From Hyposmocoma kahamanoa (taxonomy: Eukaryota > Arthropoda > Insecta > Lepidoptera > Cosmopterigidae), in contig NW_020653766.1 in NCBI RefSeq assembly GCF_003589595.1, positions 1 through 64,000 on the forward strand: DNA of 64,000 nucleotides. Direction: 5' to 3'. Position numbers and translations under genes: made by a program. This document shows positions 40,812 through 52,899 of the stretch, piece after piece (the stretch's first letter is position 1; every line of letters starts with the position of its first letter). The notes beneath the pieces are model-generated. The model had not been told where the DNA came from. It did not search any database and was given only the letters and a program-made list of their open reading frames with translations.

Positions 40812-42990
40812 ATAAAACTGTCGATACTGTCGGGCATGGAATGTTTCATTCCAAGTTCGACAGTGCGCGTCGGGGGCCGTTCTAGGCCCTGGTTCGGTGG
40901 GTTTTGCGCTGATGCTTGCAAAGCAAAACGTGAGGCCTATCGGGCCTGGTCCGCTGCGTCAGTTGTCAATGATCCCGATACCCCCAATTTGAAGCGGAAA
41001 TTTAACGCCGCCTCCAGGTCCTGCAAGAAGGTAATAGCCGCTGCAAAGTTCGTGCACGTTCGCAGAATTGGCGAGAAACTAGTGGGCTATCCCTCTGGGA
41101 GCCGTGCCTTCTGGTCTCTCGCCAAGGCAGTCCAGGGAAACTTCTGTCGGGTGTCTCTTCCGCCGTTGCGCAAGCCTGACGACTCACTGGCACATTCCGC
41201 AAAAGAGAAAGCCGACCTTCTTTGCTCTCTCTTTGCGTCGAATTCAAATCTTGACGACGGGGGTAATACACCACCTACTATCCCGTGGTGTGGGCACTCT
41301 ATGCCAGAAATCCGCTTTACGCAATGCGCGGTACGGCGTGCTCTCTTCGCCCTCGACGTCAGGAAGTCCAGTGGGCCTGATGGTATTCCTGCAGTTGTGC
41401 TCAAAACGTGCGCTCCTGAATTGACTCCGGTCTTAACGCGCCTCTTCCAACTCTCATACCGCTCAGGTGTAGTCCCGGCTTCGTGGAAGACTGCCTGTGT
41501 TCACCCTATCCTAAAAAAGGGTGATCGCTCGGACCCGTCCAACTACCGGCCAATTGCGATAACCTCCTTGCTCTCTAAGGTGATGGAGCGCGTGGTGAAC
41601 AACCAGCTCCTAGATTACCTTGAGGATCGCCAGCTGATTAATGACCGCCAGTACGGCTTTCGTCGTGGTCGCGGAGCTGGTGATCTTCTTGTGTATCTCA
41701 CTCACCAATGGGCAGCTGCCATTGAGAGCAGGGGGGAAGCATTGGCCGTGAGTTTGGATATAGCTAAGGCTTTCGATCGGGTCTGGCACAAGGCTCTTCT
41801 ATCGAAGTTACCATCCTACGGGCTCCCAGATGGTCTTTGCACCTGGATCGCCAGTTTTTTGATCGAGCGGAGCATTAAAGTTGCGTTGGACGGTTTCTGC
41901 TCGGACTCCATGCTCATCAACGCTGGCGTTCCCCAGGGGTCAGTGCTATCGCCAACCCTGTTTATCCTGCATATCAATGATATGTTACTGACAAGTAACA
42001 TTCATTGCTATGCGGATGACAGTACTGGTGATACCTTTTATACTGGCCGTGCAAATATGACCCAACAGGAAGTGGTAGAAGGAAGAGCACAACTTGTGTC
42101 TGAAATCGAGATCTCACTGGAGCAAGTCTCCGTATGGGGCCGACAAAATCTTGTCCGCTTTAACCCCACAAAGACACAAGTTTGCGCGTTCTCCGCTAAG
42201 AAAACTCCATTTGTTATAGCGCCTAAGTTCCAAGGCACTCCCCTCGTCACCTCTAATAGTATAGGCATCCTTGGCGTCGACATCTCGAACGAAGTCCAGT
42301 TTCGGGGTCATTTGGAGAATAAAGCCAAAATGGCTTCTAAAAAGATTGGTGTGCTCAACAGAGCGAAGCGGTGTTTCACATCGGGGCACCGGCTTTTGCT
42401 ATACAAAGCTCAGGTTCGGCCCCATATGGAATACTGCTCGCACCTCTGGGCTGGAGCACCCAAGTATCAGCTTGATCCACTTGACTCCATCCAACGTCGG
42501 GCTGTTCGAATTGTCGACGACCCTATGCTTACAGACGGTTTAGAGCCCCTTAGTTTGCGGAGAGATGTTGGCTCTCTATGTGTGTTCTACCGTCTGTATA
42601 ACGGGGAGTGCTCAGACGAACTCTTTGAGTTGGTGCCTCCGTCACTCTTTTACCACTGCACGACCCGCCGAAGGAGAAGACTCCATCCCCACTTCCTCGA
42701 TGCTTGGCACGTCACGACCACTCGAGCATCTCGTTCGTTCTTTCCCCGAACCAGTAAGATGTGGAATGGCCTTCCTCCTGAAGTGTTCCCCTTGCGCTAT
42801 AACATGGAGTTCTTCAAAAGACGTGTAAACAAGGTTCTCCGGAGTCGGCAACGCATGGGTGATGCCTCTGGTATTGCTTGTGTCCATGGGCGACAATGAC
42901 CACCTCCCATCAAGTGGCTTGTCTGCTCGTTTGCCTACTATCTGGCATAAAAAAAAAAAAATAAAAAAAATAAAATTAAATGTAAATATA
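40812..42990 (+). mobile_element. 5'-truncated CR1-like LINE with intact RT frame
   Basis: Begins in the linker just after the endonuclease and ends with an A-rich tail interrupted by T (42948-42980). Same family as 12874-16480 but distinctly diverged from it. The long unbroken frame suggests a fairly recent insertion. No target duplication was identified with certainty. Confidence 0.88.
40836..42899 (+). CDS. CR1-like LINE reverse transcriptase, 687 codons
   Basis: Open from MECFIPSSTVRVGGRSRPWF to TGA at 42897-42899. In order: [118 protein letters not shown] and the catalytic IHCYADDSTGDTF (about residue 390). The C-terminal part has RPHMEYCSHLWAGAPKYQLD and ends TSKMWNGLPPEVFPLRYNME. The RT domain appears complete, with no stop or frameshift. 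The first Met is not the natural start: the family's ORF2 begins with an endonuclease that is missing here. It could make RT only if transcribed from a host promoter, and cannot nick its own target. Confidence 0.93.
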   Translation: MECFIPSSTVRVGGRSRPWFGGFCADACKAKREAYRAWSAASVVNDPDTPNLKRKFNAASRSCKKVIAAAKFVHVRRIGEKLVGYPSGSRAFWSLAKAVQGNFCRVSLPPLRKPDDSLAHSAKEKADLLCSLFASNSNLDDGGNTPPTIPWCGHSMPEIRFTQCAVRRALFALDVRKSSGPDGIPAVVLKTCAPELTPVLTRLFQLSYRSGVVPASWKTACVHPILKKGDRSDPSNYRPIAITSLLSKVMERVVNNQLLDYLEDRQLINDRQYGFRRGRGAGDLLVYLTHQWAAAIESRGEALAVSLDIAKAFDRVWHKALLSKLPSYGLPDGLCTWIASFLIERSIKVALDGFCSDSMLINAGVPQGSVLSPTLFILHINDMLLTSNIHCYADDSTGDTFYTGRANMTQQEVVEGRAQLVSEIEISLEQVSVWGRQNLVRFNPTKTQVCAFSAKKTPFVIAPKFQGTPLVTSNSIGILGVDISNEVQFRGHLENKAKMASKKIGVLNRAKRCFTSGHRLLLYKAQVRPHMEYCSHLWAGAPKYQLDPLDSIQRRAVRIVDDPMLTDGLEPLSLRRDVGSLCVFYRLYNGECSDELFELVPPSLFYHCTTRRRRRLHPHFLDAWHVTTTRASRSFFPRTSKMWNGLPPEVFPLRYNMEFFKRRVNKVLRSRQRMGDASGIACVHGRQ

Positions 42991-44214
42991 CGGAAATAAG
43001 TTTATCAGTTTGCATTGCAAATTGTGTGTGTGTTGGGTTTCTACAGAAGAAAGTGTTAAACAAACGACGGACATGCGTGACTAATTGTTCGAGGCTATCT
43101 AACTCTGTTTACGATTATGGGGGTAGTGCATAATTGAACAATTGTTCAAAGCGTCTCGAGCGTAGGTTGCGGGTTGTCACGGCGAGAACAGGTAGCATTC
43201 CTGCCCGATGCGCGTAGCGTTCCGCTGTCGGGATTAATCTGCAGACAATAGCCGAAAGGCTCTATTAGCCTTTTGATCCCCAGGGCCTCGCTGTGTTATC
43301 CTTGCAACTCGAATGTCAGCTCTAATTCTATTTTACAATAGTTCAATTTAGTTCCTGTGAAGTTTGTTCCTTTATATGATGGTTATACTAGGTACTTAAT
43401 CGCTTAACGAATATATTATTTATTACTTCTTCAAAGAAAGTCGTCCAATCGAGTTAAGAACGAGTTTTACTCAAGGTAACAAGTCGAATAAGGGCAGCAT
43501 TGTGTCACGGCATCATGTCGTCGAACGCGACAAAGAGCGGCCGATTTATTGAAGAGGTCGACACGACATGACGTCAAGGTGACGGTGACGGTTCGATTCC
43601 GTTTCAATTTGTATGCTGATTGTTCGCAATTGCCTTTTAACACGTTTTGCTTCACGCCAATTTTATTTTGAGTCGTTTCTGCGCTGCGACTGAAGAGCCG
43701 CCGAGTGTCCTGTCCTGCACGGTACCATTAATCCCCTTGTAGCTGTTAACGTGTCAAAAGATTACTTGGAAAACTCGTAGGAGTTTCCAGGGAGTTATAA
43801 CTTTGCAGGGAAATTAAGTTATATTTTAACTCACTCCGAAGTTTAGAGTATGAGTTCGCACGCGTGACCTTAATTACATACTACTTTACCTATACGTACA
43901 TCGATCAACAATTTACAAATAAACTGATTACTCATACCTATATATAATATCCAGCATATGTGACACTTACAACTTCATTAATATACAAGTTGGTGCTTGC
44001 GACTTCGTCTACGTAGAATTGTAATTAGTTTACTTTATTAATAAAAAAAATTGTCAAAGCTTTTTCTCAACTATGCCACTGTAAGTGGTCAATATTTATT
44101 TTTTTGTTAAAAATATAATAATAATATATGTATATACGTGCCGAATTCACTACAAATAGCCTGTCAGCAAACAATGATTTGGAAATTGGTTGAGGAGCAA
44201 CGATGTAATTCCGT
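42991..44214. other. Non-coding, no gene seen
   Basis: Mixed composition with no recognisable frame or repeat. Confidence 0.5.
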
Positions 44215-44235
44215 CTACGCGTCACGAGCAAAGGA

Positions 44236-44472
44236 TTACAAGTAAGGAACTTCCGCAGCTTTAGTATAAATAAAATGGATGTATAATGTTCTCATTGCAA
44301 CGTGACCCCTAGATTGATAAAGTTCATAGGTGGGGAATCTGAAAGGTTTTGAGTACATTACCTTAAGAATACATCGTAGCCCTCTTTCCACCTCCAAGAA
44401 CTTAGTTTTACAAGCTCCATCGCAAACAAGGATACAATAACTCATTATAGATTGAACTAAGTTAATATACAA
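44236..44472 (-). pseudogene. LINE RT C-terminal scrap
   Basis: The minus strand encodes YINLVQSIMSYCILVCDGAC and KTKFLEVERGLRCILKVMYS then KPFRFPTYELY. The pattern SIMSYCI..W-like..GA-K..L.E.E...R.IL..M...P.R.PT is a common thumb-region segment of CR1/Jockey-like LINE proteins. Here Cys replaces the usual Trp. About 80 codons, no other part nearby. Confidence 0.65.
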
Positions 44473-45562
44473 CCGTTCGAGTAAGTTTTAAATAGCCAAA
44501 TGAGGTTTCTTATTTCGACCATTTAAATAATCAATATGTGTGACCATGAAAGACGCAAGATGTGGAGGTGGGGGCAACTCTCTGAATTTTAACACAATTA
44601 CACTCTAGATTAATATTTTCGTTACAAGTGCGTATTTTAAGCGACAGGTTTTGAGATGGTCGATTACTTGTGTATTTAGTAAAACATGTGTGGTTTGTTT
44701 TATCGGTGTGAAGAGTCACAAGGTTGCGCCATTCAGCTATCCTACGAAGACCCTGTTCAGCACTCGCGAATACAGATTAAATAAGAATATATTTTTTTAT
44801 TAATTAATAAAAATATTTTTTAAGTAACTAATACACTGAACTAATTTTTATTATCCACTCCATCACACACGTATTTTAAATCGATTTCATTTTAAGTTTT
44901 GATATGAGTGTGAATTATTGTTGACACTGTTATTTTTCTTTAGCATCTCCTTTCGGTGGCCTTGTATTTGATATTTTTTAGAAGTGGCCTACGGCACGTT
45001 AACGATGAATTGAGGTGTACGGAGAAACCCACTCAAGTTTTTGTTGTGCCGCGATGTTTAAATCGATAATTAATCTTTTTGCAAAATTTTTAATGAATAA
45101 AATAAACCTAAAGAATACGAATTTTTCATGCTTACAAATTGGAATTAGAACCGTTTCGTTCTCTTTTTTGTGAATCTAAATTATTTTGTTTGATTATTTA
45201 ATCATAGAAGTATTTACATCAAGTTTCAGGTTAAAAAGTTACACTTACATTCTTTACATTCATATACCTTTCTTGTTCTGTGGTTAGTGTTGAGGGATTA
45301 AATAAAAAAGATCGTAACAATAAAAAAATGGCCGGGAGCGAGTTTGATTTATGAGGACTCTAGTTGGTAAGTTGTTCACCGAACAAATAGTTGAGCGTCA
45401 CGCACCATCGGAACAGGTTTAGTCTCACATTGGAAATAATTATGTGATATGTGGCGCATACTATCGGTCGGTACAATAAATAGACTTATGAAACTACAGA
45501 AATTGGAAGTCAGGCGCGTAAAATATAGTCTACCCTGAATGTGGTTAATGTAGGGTTACGTT
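44473..45562. other. Non-coding, no gene seen
   Basis: AT-rich with short frames only. Confidence 0.5.
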
Positions 45563-45635
45563 TTGTTTATAATAACTATGTTTGTTTATCATCGATTCGC
45601 CCGATTTCTATTTCGCCACATTATGACCAAACAAC

Positions 45636-46133
45636 ATGGACAATTGTACATCATCCATGCCACATCAAGACGTGCTCTACTCCGATCGACTAGTGAGGAT
45701 ACCAGTTCACCCTCGAACGGCTGTAATTTGTCGAAAGACGCAACAGTACTTGAACAGTAAGCATATAGAAGTACAGAAATTACAAATCATATCCATTGCC
45801 AACGCAAACCCTAGGGCCGAACTAAAAACGCAGAGTCTAATAATAAAACGGGGAAATTCAACTTATTACAACTTAGTTAAAGTCAAGCTCATAAGAACCG
45901 TCTTGCCGATGAGAACGGTGCCAAAGGGAATAACAATTACACACGCTGGTAGCGAGTGGGGCGCCCATGTTGATAGAGGAATATTTTCGAGTGTTTACAC
46001 ATTTCATTTTAAAATTTTCTATATTTGTACGTGCAAACATGAAACATTCAGAACAACAATACAGCGTAAATGGAAAAATGAGAAAAATCCCATACGTAGT
46101 AATAAATCTTTTTATGTTCTCATATTGTCATAA
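45636..46133 (+). CDS. Unassigned 165-codon open frame (low confidence)
   Basis: The longest frame in a 6-kb stretch without elements. It starts MDNCTSSMPHQDVLYSDRLV and contains RIPVHPRTAVICRKTQQYLN and GITITHAGSEWGAHVDRGIF. No family was recognised, no zinc fingers, signal peptide or membrane segment is obvious, and codon use is not biased. Chance is a fair explanation in this size of window; an eroded element ORF is another. No splice or promoter context supports it. Confidence 0.15.
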   Translation: MDNCTSSMPHQDVLYSDRLVRIPVHPRTAVICRKTQQYLNSKHIEVQKLQIISIANANPRAELKTQSLIIKRGNSTYYNLVKVKLIRTVLPMRTVPKGITITHAGSEWGAHVDRGIFSSVYTFHFKIFYICTCKHETFRTTIQRKWKNEKNPIRSNKSFYVLILS

Positions 46134-48224
46134 ACTGAACATAAACTGTTAGTGTCGCAGTCAAGTTTACGCCTCGCGGCATTTTAACGGCTTGCCAGAT
46201 TCACTACTGCGACCCGACACCGCACCATCGCCACCGCCATTGACTACGTCAATAAGCAGACGTGCCATCTATCTGAGGCGTACGCCGCCGTGCAGCAGAA
46301 CACGAGCGATGATTAATTACGCCGCTTGAACATTGGCCTTACCTTGGGAGCTATTCGGTATTTGTTCCTACGAGTATTTAATATACGTGCATTAACATGA
46401 AGTTTGCGTCTCCGCTATCCATCAACTATTGGCAAACACTCTTGCGCGAGTTCTGAGACACGAGTGCCAAACTCTATACACTTTCACACCATCTATAGCG
46501 GAAGCCTTTTTTCATGGTGATTTCTATTTCGTTTACATTTTACGAGTTGTCTTGCAATAAACATTTAGTTATTTGCATCTGCACGAGATCAGACCGCGGC
46601 AGGTTACGGTCGGTACAAACCCACCCAACATAATTTACAATGACTTGCCAAAATTTCAATTCTTGAATGTATTGTGAGTATGTGAGCAGCATATTATCAA
46701 TCGGAACACAACATCGTTTCTTGACTTTGATAAATCTCCCCCTAAGCCTCTGCCCGAGCACACAACACAACACGTAGTCAAAAAATATAACGAAAAGCGT
46801 CTGAAAGTGGTTCATGGTTTATTCATAAAATCCGCGTAACACGTTTTGTATGGCGCATTACGGCTTTGTTAGCATTGTAAGTGTAGCACAAACAACACGC
46901 ACGAGCGGTCGCCCACAATCGCCCACGATCGCCGAATATGAAACCCGAGCAACTTCTGAAAGAAATGCGCCGATAAGTTGTCGTTCGGTTTTATTGTTTG
47001 CGACCGCGGTTGTGCGTTCCGCGCCCGAGGCGGCTTGGGCGATACTTTCTTAGTTCTTCTCGATATTCGTTTGAATGCGAAGTTAAATATTGACAACCAA
47101 GACTTCGTTTAACTAATCTTCTGCCTTTCGTATGAACGCAATGAAATTAATATATAAAAAAAGACTGTTTGTGATGATTACGTAGGAAGGTAAACATTAC
47201 AATTACAATTTTAGTTGCCACGACGTGCTTAAAGAAATACAAAGTCTCAACGAATGCTTGTGCATTGTGCTCTACTTTTGTTTCATATTTGCTTAGACAT
47301 AATTTCAATGCCGTTTCTAAGCACGTCAAGTAATGCACAGTACAGCATAGTACGGACTAAAGGGCGTGAAGTTACAAGAAAAACAGGACAATTACTTGGG
47401 AGGGCGAATGGGTACTTAAAATCAGATCGGTGCTTGTTTGCCCGCTCGGCGCTTCAAGGGATGAACAATAACGATGTTGGTGTTTTGGGAATGCTTAAAG
47501 CAATTGTTATATCTAAAGATGGCCTACAATTTTTAATAGCAAAGCTGTTTTATTTATAAACAATTAAAATTGACAATATCTTTGCATTACTTTTTCATCA
47601 CAATTATATTCGTAAATTTTGATGGTAAATGAAAAGACTGTCGCAAGTCTTGAAAACGTAAATTCTTGTGTGAAAAATTTCAGCAGAGCCATAAATTCCT
47701 TCGAAATCTATAGCTGGAATGGGATTAAATAGTGACTAGAAAAAGTGTTGTAATCAAAGACGGCGATGGGCTCAATGGTGAGCAGATGTGGTTACTTTCA
47801 CGCGTTACGCGTCGTTTGTGTTATGTACAAAATGAAATAAATATAAGAAGTATGTACCGAGAGGTTTTTGCATATTCACTTATGCCTCCAAAATATATTT
47901 TTACTATTGCTTGAAAACTTGTACTTATTTTCCCACTAGCATATTTTTATCTGTACCAGTTCGTTTTACGTCGCTTTCTTGCAATTGAAGCCCGAAAATG
48001 CTTAACTGTCCTCATTTTTCACGGCACATTTTCACCAACTTAATAAACAACATATCATTGTCTCGGCTACATTTTTATAATATTATTTATCAGTTTTCAC
48101 ACGAGTGCATTGAAAAACATCGTTTGAGTCATGGCGTCTGGGTGATTTCAAAATTCATTCCGAGTAAACCATCGGTTTGGGCTTACGGCGTTGTCTTAGT
48201 AGCAACAGAGCTCCTCGTGAAAGA
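46134..48224. other. Non-coding, no gene seen
   Basis: 46140-46330 and 46900-47040 are GC-richer than their neighbours. Frames up to about 100 codons (47254-47559) show no motif. Confidence 0.45.
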
Positions 48225-48500
48225 GTTCGTCTAGGGTAGTACTACCACTTTACCTGTTTCCGCCGCCAAGCAGTAATGTGAGCATACTGCGTTCCGGTTT
48301 CGAAAAGTAAGGGTGCTGGTAAAATTAGAGGTACATGAGACTTGTCATCTTATGCCTCAGGGTGTCGGGCGCAGTGGCAGTGCCCCTCAGATCCTTATTT
48401 TAAATTATATTTTAATTTTAATAAAATTATATTTTAAAGCTCTGCTTTAGTACTGCAACTGGTATGGGCCGACACGTCGCTTACCACCAGGCGCTATATA
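48225..48500 (+). repeat. Interspersed repeat (GCAGTAATG family), copy 3
   Basis: CTTTACCTGTTTCCGCCGCC, AAGCAGTAATGTGAGC, GGTGCTGGTAAAATTAGAGG, CGGGCGCAGTGGCAGTGCCC and CGTCGCTTACCACCAGGCGC. An AT-rich insert of about 50 bp separates the last block. Confidence 0.8.
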
Positions 48501-48684
48501 TATAGGCACACAAATCGACAGGAATGACAAAAAGCCAACGAACCAAGAAGGTCAATTGTGCACATTGTCACAAGTATCCAGTCTAATTTAAAAAAAAAAA
48601 TAATTCGTCCAACGTCACCATTAAAAAAAACCGTCCATTGTCGCTCAAGTCAAATCCAAGTGCAAATAATTTTATCTGTAACTT

Positions 48685-48740
48685 ATTCAAGTGTCTATGT
48701 ATAACACAAAACAAATTCAAGTGTCTATGTATAACACAAA
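48685..48740 (+). repeat. Tandem duplication, 30-bp unit
   Basis: ATTCAAGTGTCTATGTATAA followed by CACAAAACAA, repeated once without change over 26 bp. No function suggested. Confidence 0.9.
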
Positions 48741-49148
48741 GTTTATTTCATGTTAAATATTATTTATTATTAAGTTTTTGTAATATCGTTTGGTACGTTA
48801 AGTAGTTCTTGTGCTAATTTTTTTTCCCCCTTTTTGAGGGGAGTACTGTAGCAGCCACAGACGTGCCAGAATGTCTAACCCTCTTCCGACATTCAGGCAC
48901 GTCTTAGTGCTAGCAAAAGTAACAACCATGCCTTGTGAATCAGCATAAGACACACGTACCAAATTAGTATAAATAAGTAGCTCAAGCAAAATATACCAAC
49001 AGTTCATTAATATACAGTCCTTTACCAACCCACGACTCGTCTATCATTCTCCATTAAACTACAATGGCGAAGTGGTGACCACTAACACCTTTCACCAGCG
49101 CCATGGTAAAATATATATATTGTGTAGAAAGGTATTGTTAATGCACAA

Positions 49149-49188
49149 ATATTCATTCATTCATTCATTCATAAATTCGTTCATTCAT
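49149..49188. repeat. (ATTC)n microsatellite
   Basis: ATTC repeats, slightly interrupted (TAAATTCG) in the middle. Confidence 0.85.
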
Positions 49189-49429
49189 TGAAATATTAGT
49201 ATAATACGAATAGATCTGGAACAGATTCTTTATTAGGTTCTTCAAGGGAACTGTAAATCTAAATACTTAAGTGTGCAGATCCAGTTTTGTGAAGAAATAG
49301 ATTGTGTGTGTGATTGTAGCCTTGGAATGCTTACAATTCAACATTTTTGTTGAGTTCCACGGTTGCCTAAACATATTATGCAATTCAAACTCAGCTGCTT
49401 CTTAACGTCCTTCATTGAGCTTGCAATCT

Positions 49430-50728
49430 GACCAATGAAAAGGAATTGAGGACCTAAGGAAGAACGAGGATATCCTGGTTCTTAGGGCTGACAAGGAAAT
49501 GCCACTGTGGTGATGGACTTTGCTGATTACGATAGCAAAATACAAGCTTTATTAATTGACGCTCTCGTATGTAAGCCTGTCTCATGAACTCTACTGCCGG
49601 GGTCACTCGCCGTATAAGTACAGTTATTAGAGATCATAGAGTGTTGTTCGAGGTAAACGTTTATGACCGGTTATACAGGCCCAAAATAGAGCAACCGCCG
49701 ACACTGTACGGATTGTCGAAAGTACATAAAACCTGTGTGCCCTTGCGGCCAATAGTAAGTCAAATTGCCTCCCCACCTACGATCTTGCAAAACTAGTTGC
49801 ATCAGTTCTGCAGCTGCTTGTAGGTGGAACGTCGTCCTTTGTGAGGGATTCTCGTCACTTTATAGACATTTTCAAGGACAGTAAGCTGGAACCGGACGAT
49901 ATAACGGTGAGTTTTGACGTAGAATCACTTTTCACCAATGTTCCCGTAAAAGAATGTCTTGAGGTTATTAGGAAGAGCCTTCAAGACAGTGAGATGTTGG
50001 AGTCAATCATGGTGTTGTTATACAACTGTTGTGTATAGCAACACCATATTGTGTGTAGGAAGCATTATCTCCAGATCGATGGTGTTGCCAAGGGTAGCCC
50101 TGTAGCCCTGTAGGTCATGGTAAATATCTGGATGGAACACTTTGAGGCCCGTATAGATCTACAACCATTTGCTGTGAAGTTATGGAAACGATATGTCGAT
50201 GATGTTTTCTGCATTGTGAAGGGAAATGAACGGCAATTACAACATCATCTCAATTCCATTTATTCAAAAATTAAATTCACGTATGAATTGGAGTCGGAAC
50301 GGAGCTTGCCTTTTCTGGACGTAAACGTGATAGGTCGAAATGACGCATCCTTGACGCACAAAGTTTACGTGAAGCCGACACACACAGACAAGTATTTAAA
50401 CGCTCTATCCCACCACCATCCCCTTCACCTACAGTCTGTTGTAAGATCTTTGCTAAACAGAACATATGACCTTTGTGACCCTGAATTCTTGGAGAATGAG
50501 ATACCCCACGTTAAGAAGGTCCTTAGGTGAAACGGATACAGAGTGATCAGACGGCAACCATGGCGGAAAGCTAAAGAACGTCATCGCTACAGTAGAATCG
50601 TACGTGAATTAAATTTACTATTGAAACTAAAAAAACACTGTAATTTCAACCGAGAAGACGGTTCTAACTTTTATTGTCATGGGATCCAGTTATTAGCAAA
50701 TGTAAACGACATCAAGTATCGCCCGACA
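49430..50728 (+). mobile_element. Penelope-like element, RT part
   Basis: N-terminal and RT regions of a Penelope-like protein in plus orientation, cut at 50728 by a (TTTA)n-tailed minus-strand LINE. A Penelope-terminus-like motif at 55320-55405, on the far side of that LINE, may be its 3' end. The GIY-YIG endonuclease expected after RT was not found. Confidence 0.87.
49440..50728 (+). pseudogene. Penelope-like reverse transcriptase
   Basis: EDLRKNEDILVLRADKEMPL (N-terminal block) ends in a stop. Then LYGLSKVHKTCVPLRPIVSQ, the hallmark LxGLPKxHK-type block. Then TVSFDVESLFTNVPVKECLE, the catalytic [17 protein letters not shown] (about 50190), [20 protein letters not shown] and [20 protein letters not shown]. 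The last part, VIRRQPWRKAKERHRYS, leads to the point of interruption. These features, telomerase-like YVDD with the LPFLDV strand, identify a Penelope-like element rather than a LINE. At least four frame breaks (49520, 49795, 50035 and 50528). Confidence 0.92.
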
Positions 50729-51040
50729 AGTTTATTTATTTATTTATTGTATTTGGGTTAACAACAGTACATATTTAGTATAGATTAACAATTTATAAAA
50801 ATACAATTTTTGAGATAGGTACCAATAATAGCAAACTGTGGTTAGAAATAGGTACTTTGTTAGAAATTAAAATTAAACTAAATTTAGATCAAGAGTGCTT
50901 GCGTGATATAATAATACAATAAATACAAGTTAACATATATTGTACATATAACTACATATTTATACACAAACCTACATATACATACCTACCTAAATGCATA
51001 CATACACCTATATACCCATATAATCATACATATAATATGC

Positions 51041-52899
51041 CTAGCTGCCACGTACACCATTTTTTAACTGCGACTTTAGAATGTGTTTGGAAACAGAAAA
51101 CAAATCCACATCTGCAAATCTCTCATTAAATAATTTAACCAATCGTGTAAAAACCGCGTTCTCACCATAGTTGGTACGGTGGAAAGGAGTGGCAAAAAGC
51201 GAAGTATGCCGCGTACGATACTTCGGCACATTAAAATTAATGAATTGAACTAATTCTGGGCTATCAAGCTGACCACGTAGAATATCATATAAGAGACACA
51301 CATCCAACATTTGACGACGTCCTTCAAGGGAAAGAAGATTATGAGTACAACAGCTCTCCGAGTAGGAAAGATTACTTAGGTTAGATTTAAAGTTTAAATG
51401 CTTAACAAACTTACGCTGAATACCTTCTATTCGGTTTATGTATTCCATATAACAAGGAGACCATATGGGGCTTGCATACTCAAGGATGCTACGTACGTAC
51501 GCGAAATAGACACCTTAAAAGTTAAGGTGCATTTAAATGGAATACAAGTTCTAATTACAAAACCTAAATTACGGTAAGCTTTCTGTACGATACATTCTAC
51601 ATGCAGAAAGAGCGTTACTTTAACTTGATCTGAACAGAGTGCAAATCTCTTGGCCAACATATTACCACGCATTGCCAATGCCCTCCTTTCTCGCTCAATA
51701 TCATCATTATCACTTAGATTTTCAGTAACTACATATATGACCAAGATAACGGAATTTATCCACCGTAACCAACTTACTACCATTCAGACCTAAATCAGGT
51801 TTAAAAAATCCTTTTTTGTATTTGAAGACCATAAAAACTGTTTATTAATATTATAAACCAAGCCATGTAACTTGGCAACATATTCTTCACAGATGAAAAG
51901 CAGTTTCCTTAACCTTCTAATTGAAGGACTTAGCAGCACCATATCATCTGCGTAACTAAGATTATTAACACTTCGTCCTCAAATATGACAGCCAATATGA
52001 CTCCAGCTCTTCAATGAGTCCGTTAATAAAGAGGTTAAACAAGCAGGGAGAGCTTAAACCACCCTGTCTAACTCCACAACATAGTACATACTCATCTGAA
52101 CATTCATTTGACCATTTTACAGAGTTATTTGATTATTATACCAAAATTTAAACAAGTTAATGTACTCCCTAGACATCCCCAATCCCTCTAATTTCTTCCA
52201 CAACAGATTGTAATTAACAAGGCCTTGGAAAGATCGAAAAAGCATATACATTTGTTTTCCGTTCAGTGTAGTAAGACACAGTGTGTTTTAAACTCAAAAT
52301 TGCCAACTCCGTTGACAAACGTGGCCGAAAATCAAACTGGCCATCGTCCAGACTTAAACACATTTGCAGACGCATGTTCAGAATACCATCCAAAACCTTT
52401 GCTACAGCAGTTGTCAATGATATGGGTCTGTAATTTCTAGTCGAAGATATGTCCCAGTCCTATTTTTTACAATTGGTACGACCACTGTACGAATCATTTC
52501 CGATGGCACATATCCATGACCAATACACAAGTTAAATAAAATATGCAAAACTCTTGGCAAATGCTTTCCCCCAAATATTAAATGTTCCACACTTAGGCTA
52601 TCATAGCCAGGTGACTTGCCTCTACTCCTATATATTATTTTTAAAACAAATTTGATATCTTTCAAAGTAATTTCTTCTATCACCTGCCCACACACATTTT
52701 CAGTACAAGAAGTGATCGGTGCTAAAGGTAAAGATGATGGGTCCACACGAAAATGATCTTTAAATAAATTTGCAATATCACTACTATTACTGAACCCTTT
52801 AACAGTAGCAGGAAGACTACTTTCATAACTTAAACTATGAGTTTGTTGGTAAAATTTATAAAAGTTTTTGTCAGATCTATGTTTTGCTAATATAACCAT
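51041..52899 (-). pseudogene. LINE reverse transcriptase remnant
   Basis: From right to left: KSPGYDSLSVEHLIFGGKHL, SEMIRTVVVPIVKNRTG, then NYRPISL-like sequence, AVAKVLDGILNMRLQMCLSL and RLSTELAILSLKHTVSYYTE. The catalytic region (about 52200-51800) is badly eroded. DNDDIERERRALAMRGNMLA and KRFALCSDQVKVTLF mark the thumb, and RIEGIQRKFVKHLNFKS with LNERFADVDLFSVSKHILKS form the C-terminal end. Pieces lie in at least four frames. Confidence 0.85.
51511..51529. repeat. Small perfect hairpin in LINE RT
   Basis: CACCTTAA, loop AAG, then TTAAGGTG. It coincides with a frame break in the RT thumb coding just before the YVRSILEYA-type block. Confidence 0.65.

Noticed and set aside
46540..46815. A 91-codon minus-strand frame with Cys residues
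   Set aside because: No recognisable family, no splice or promoter support; chance frame size for this window.
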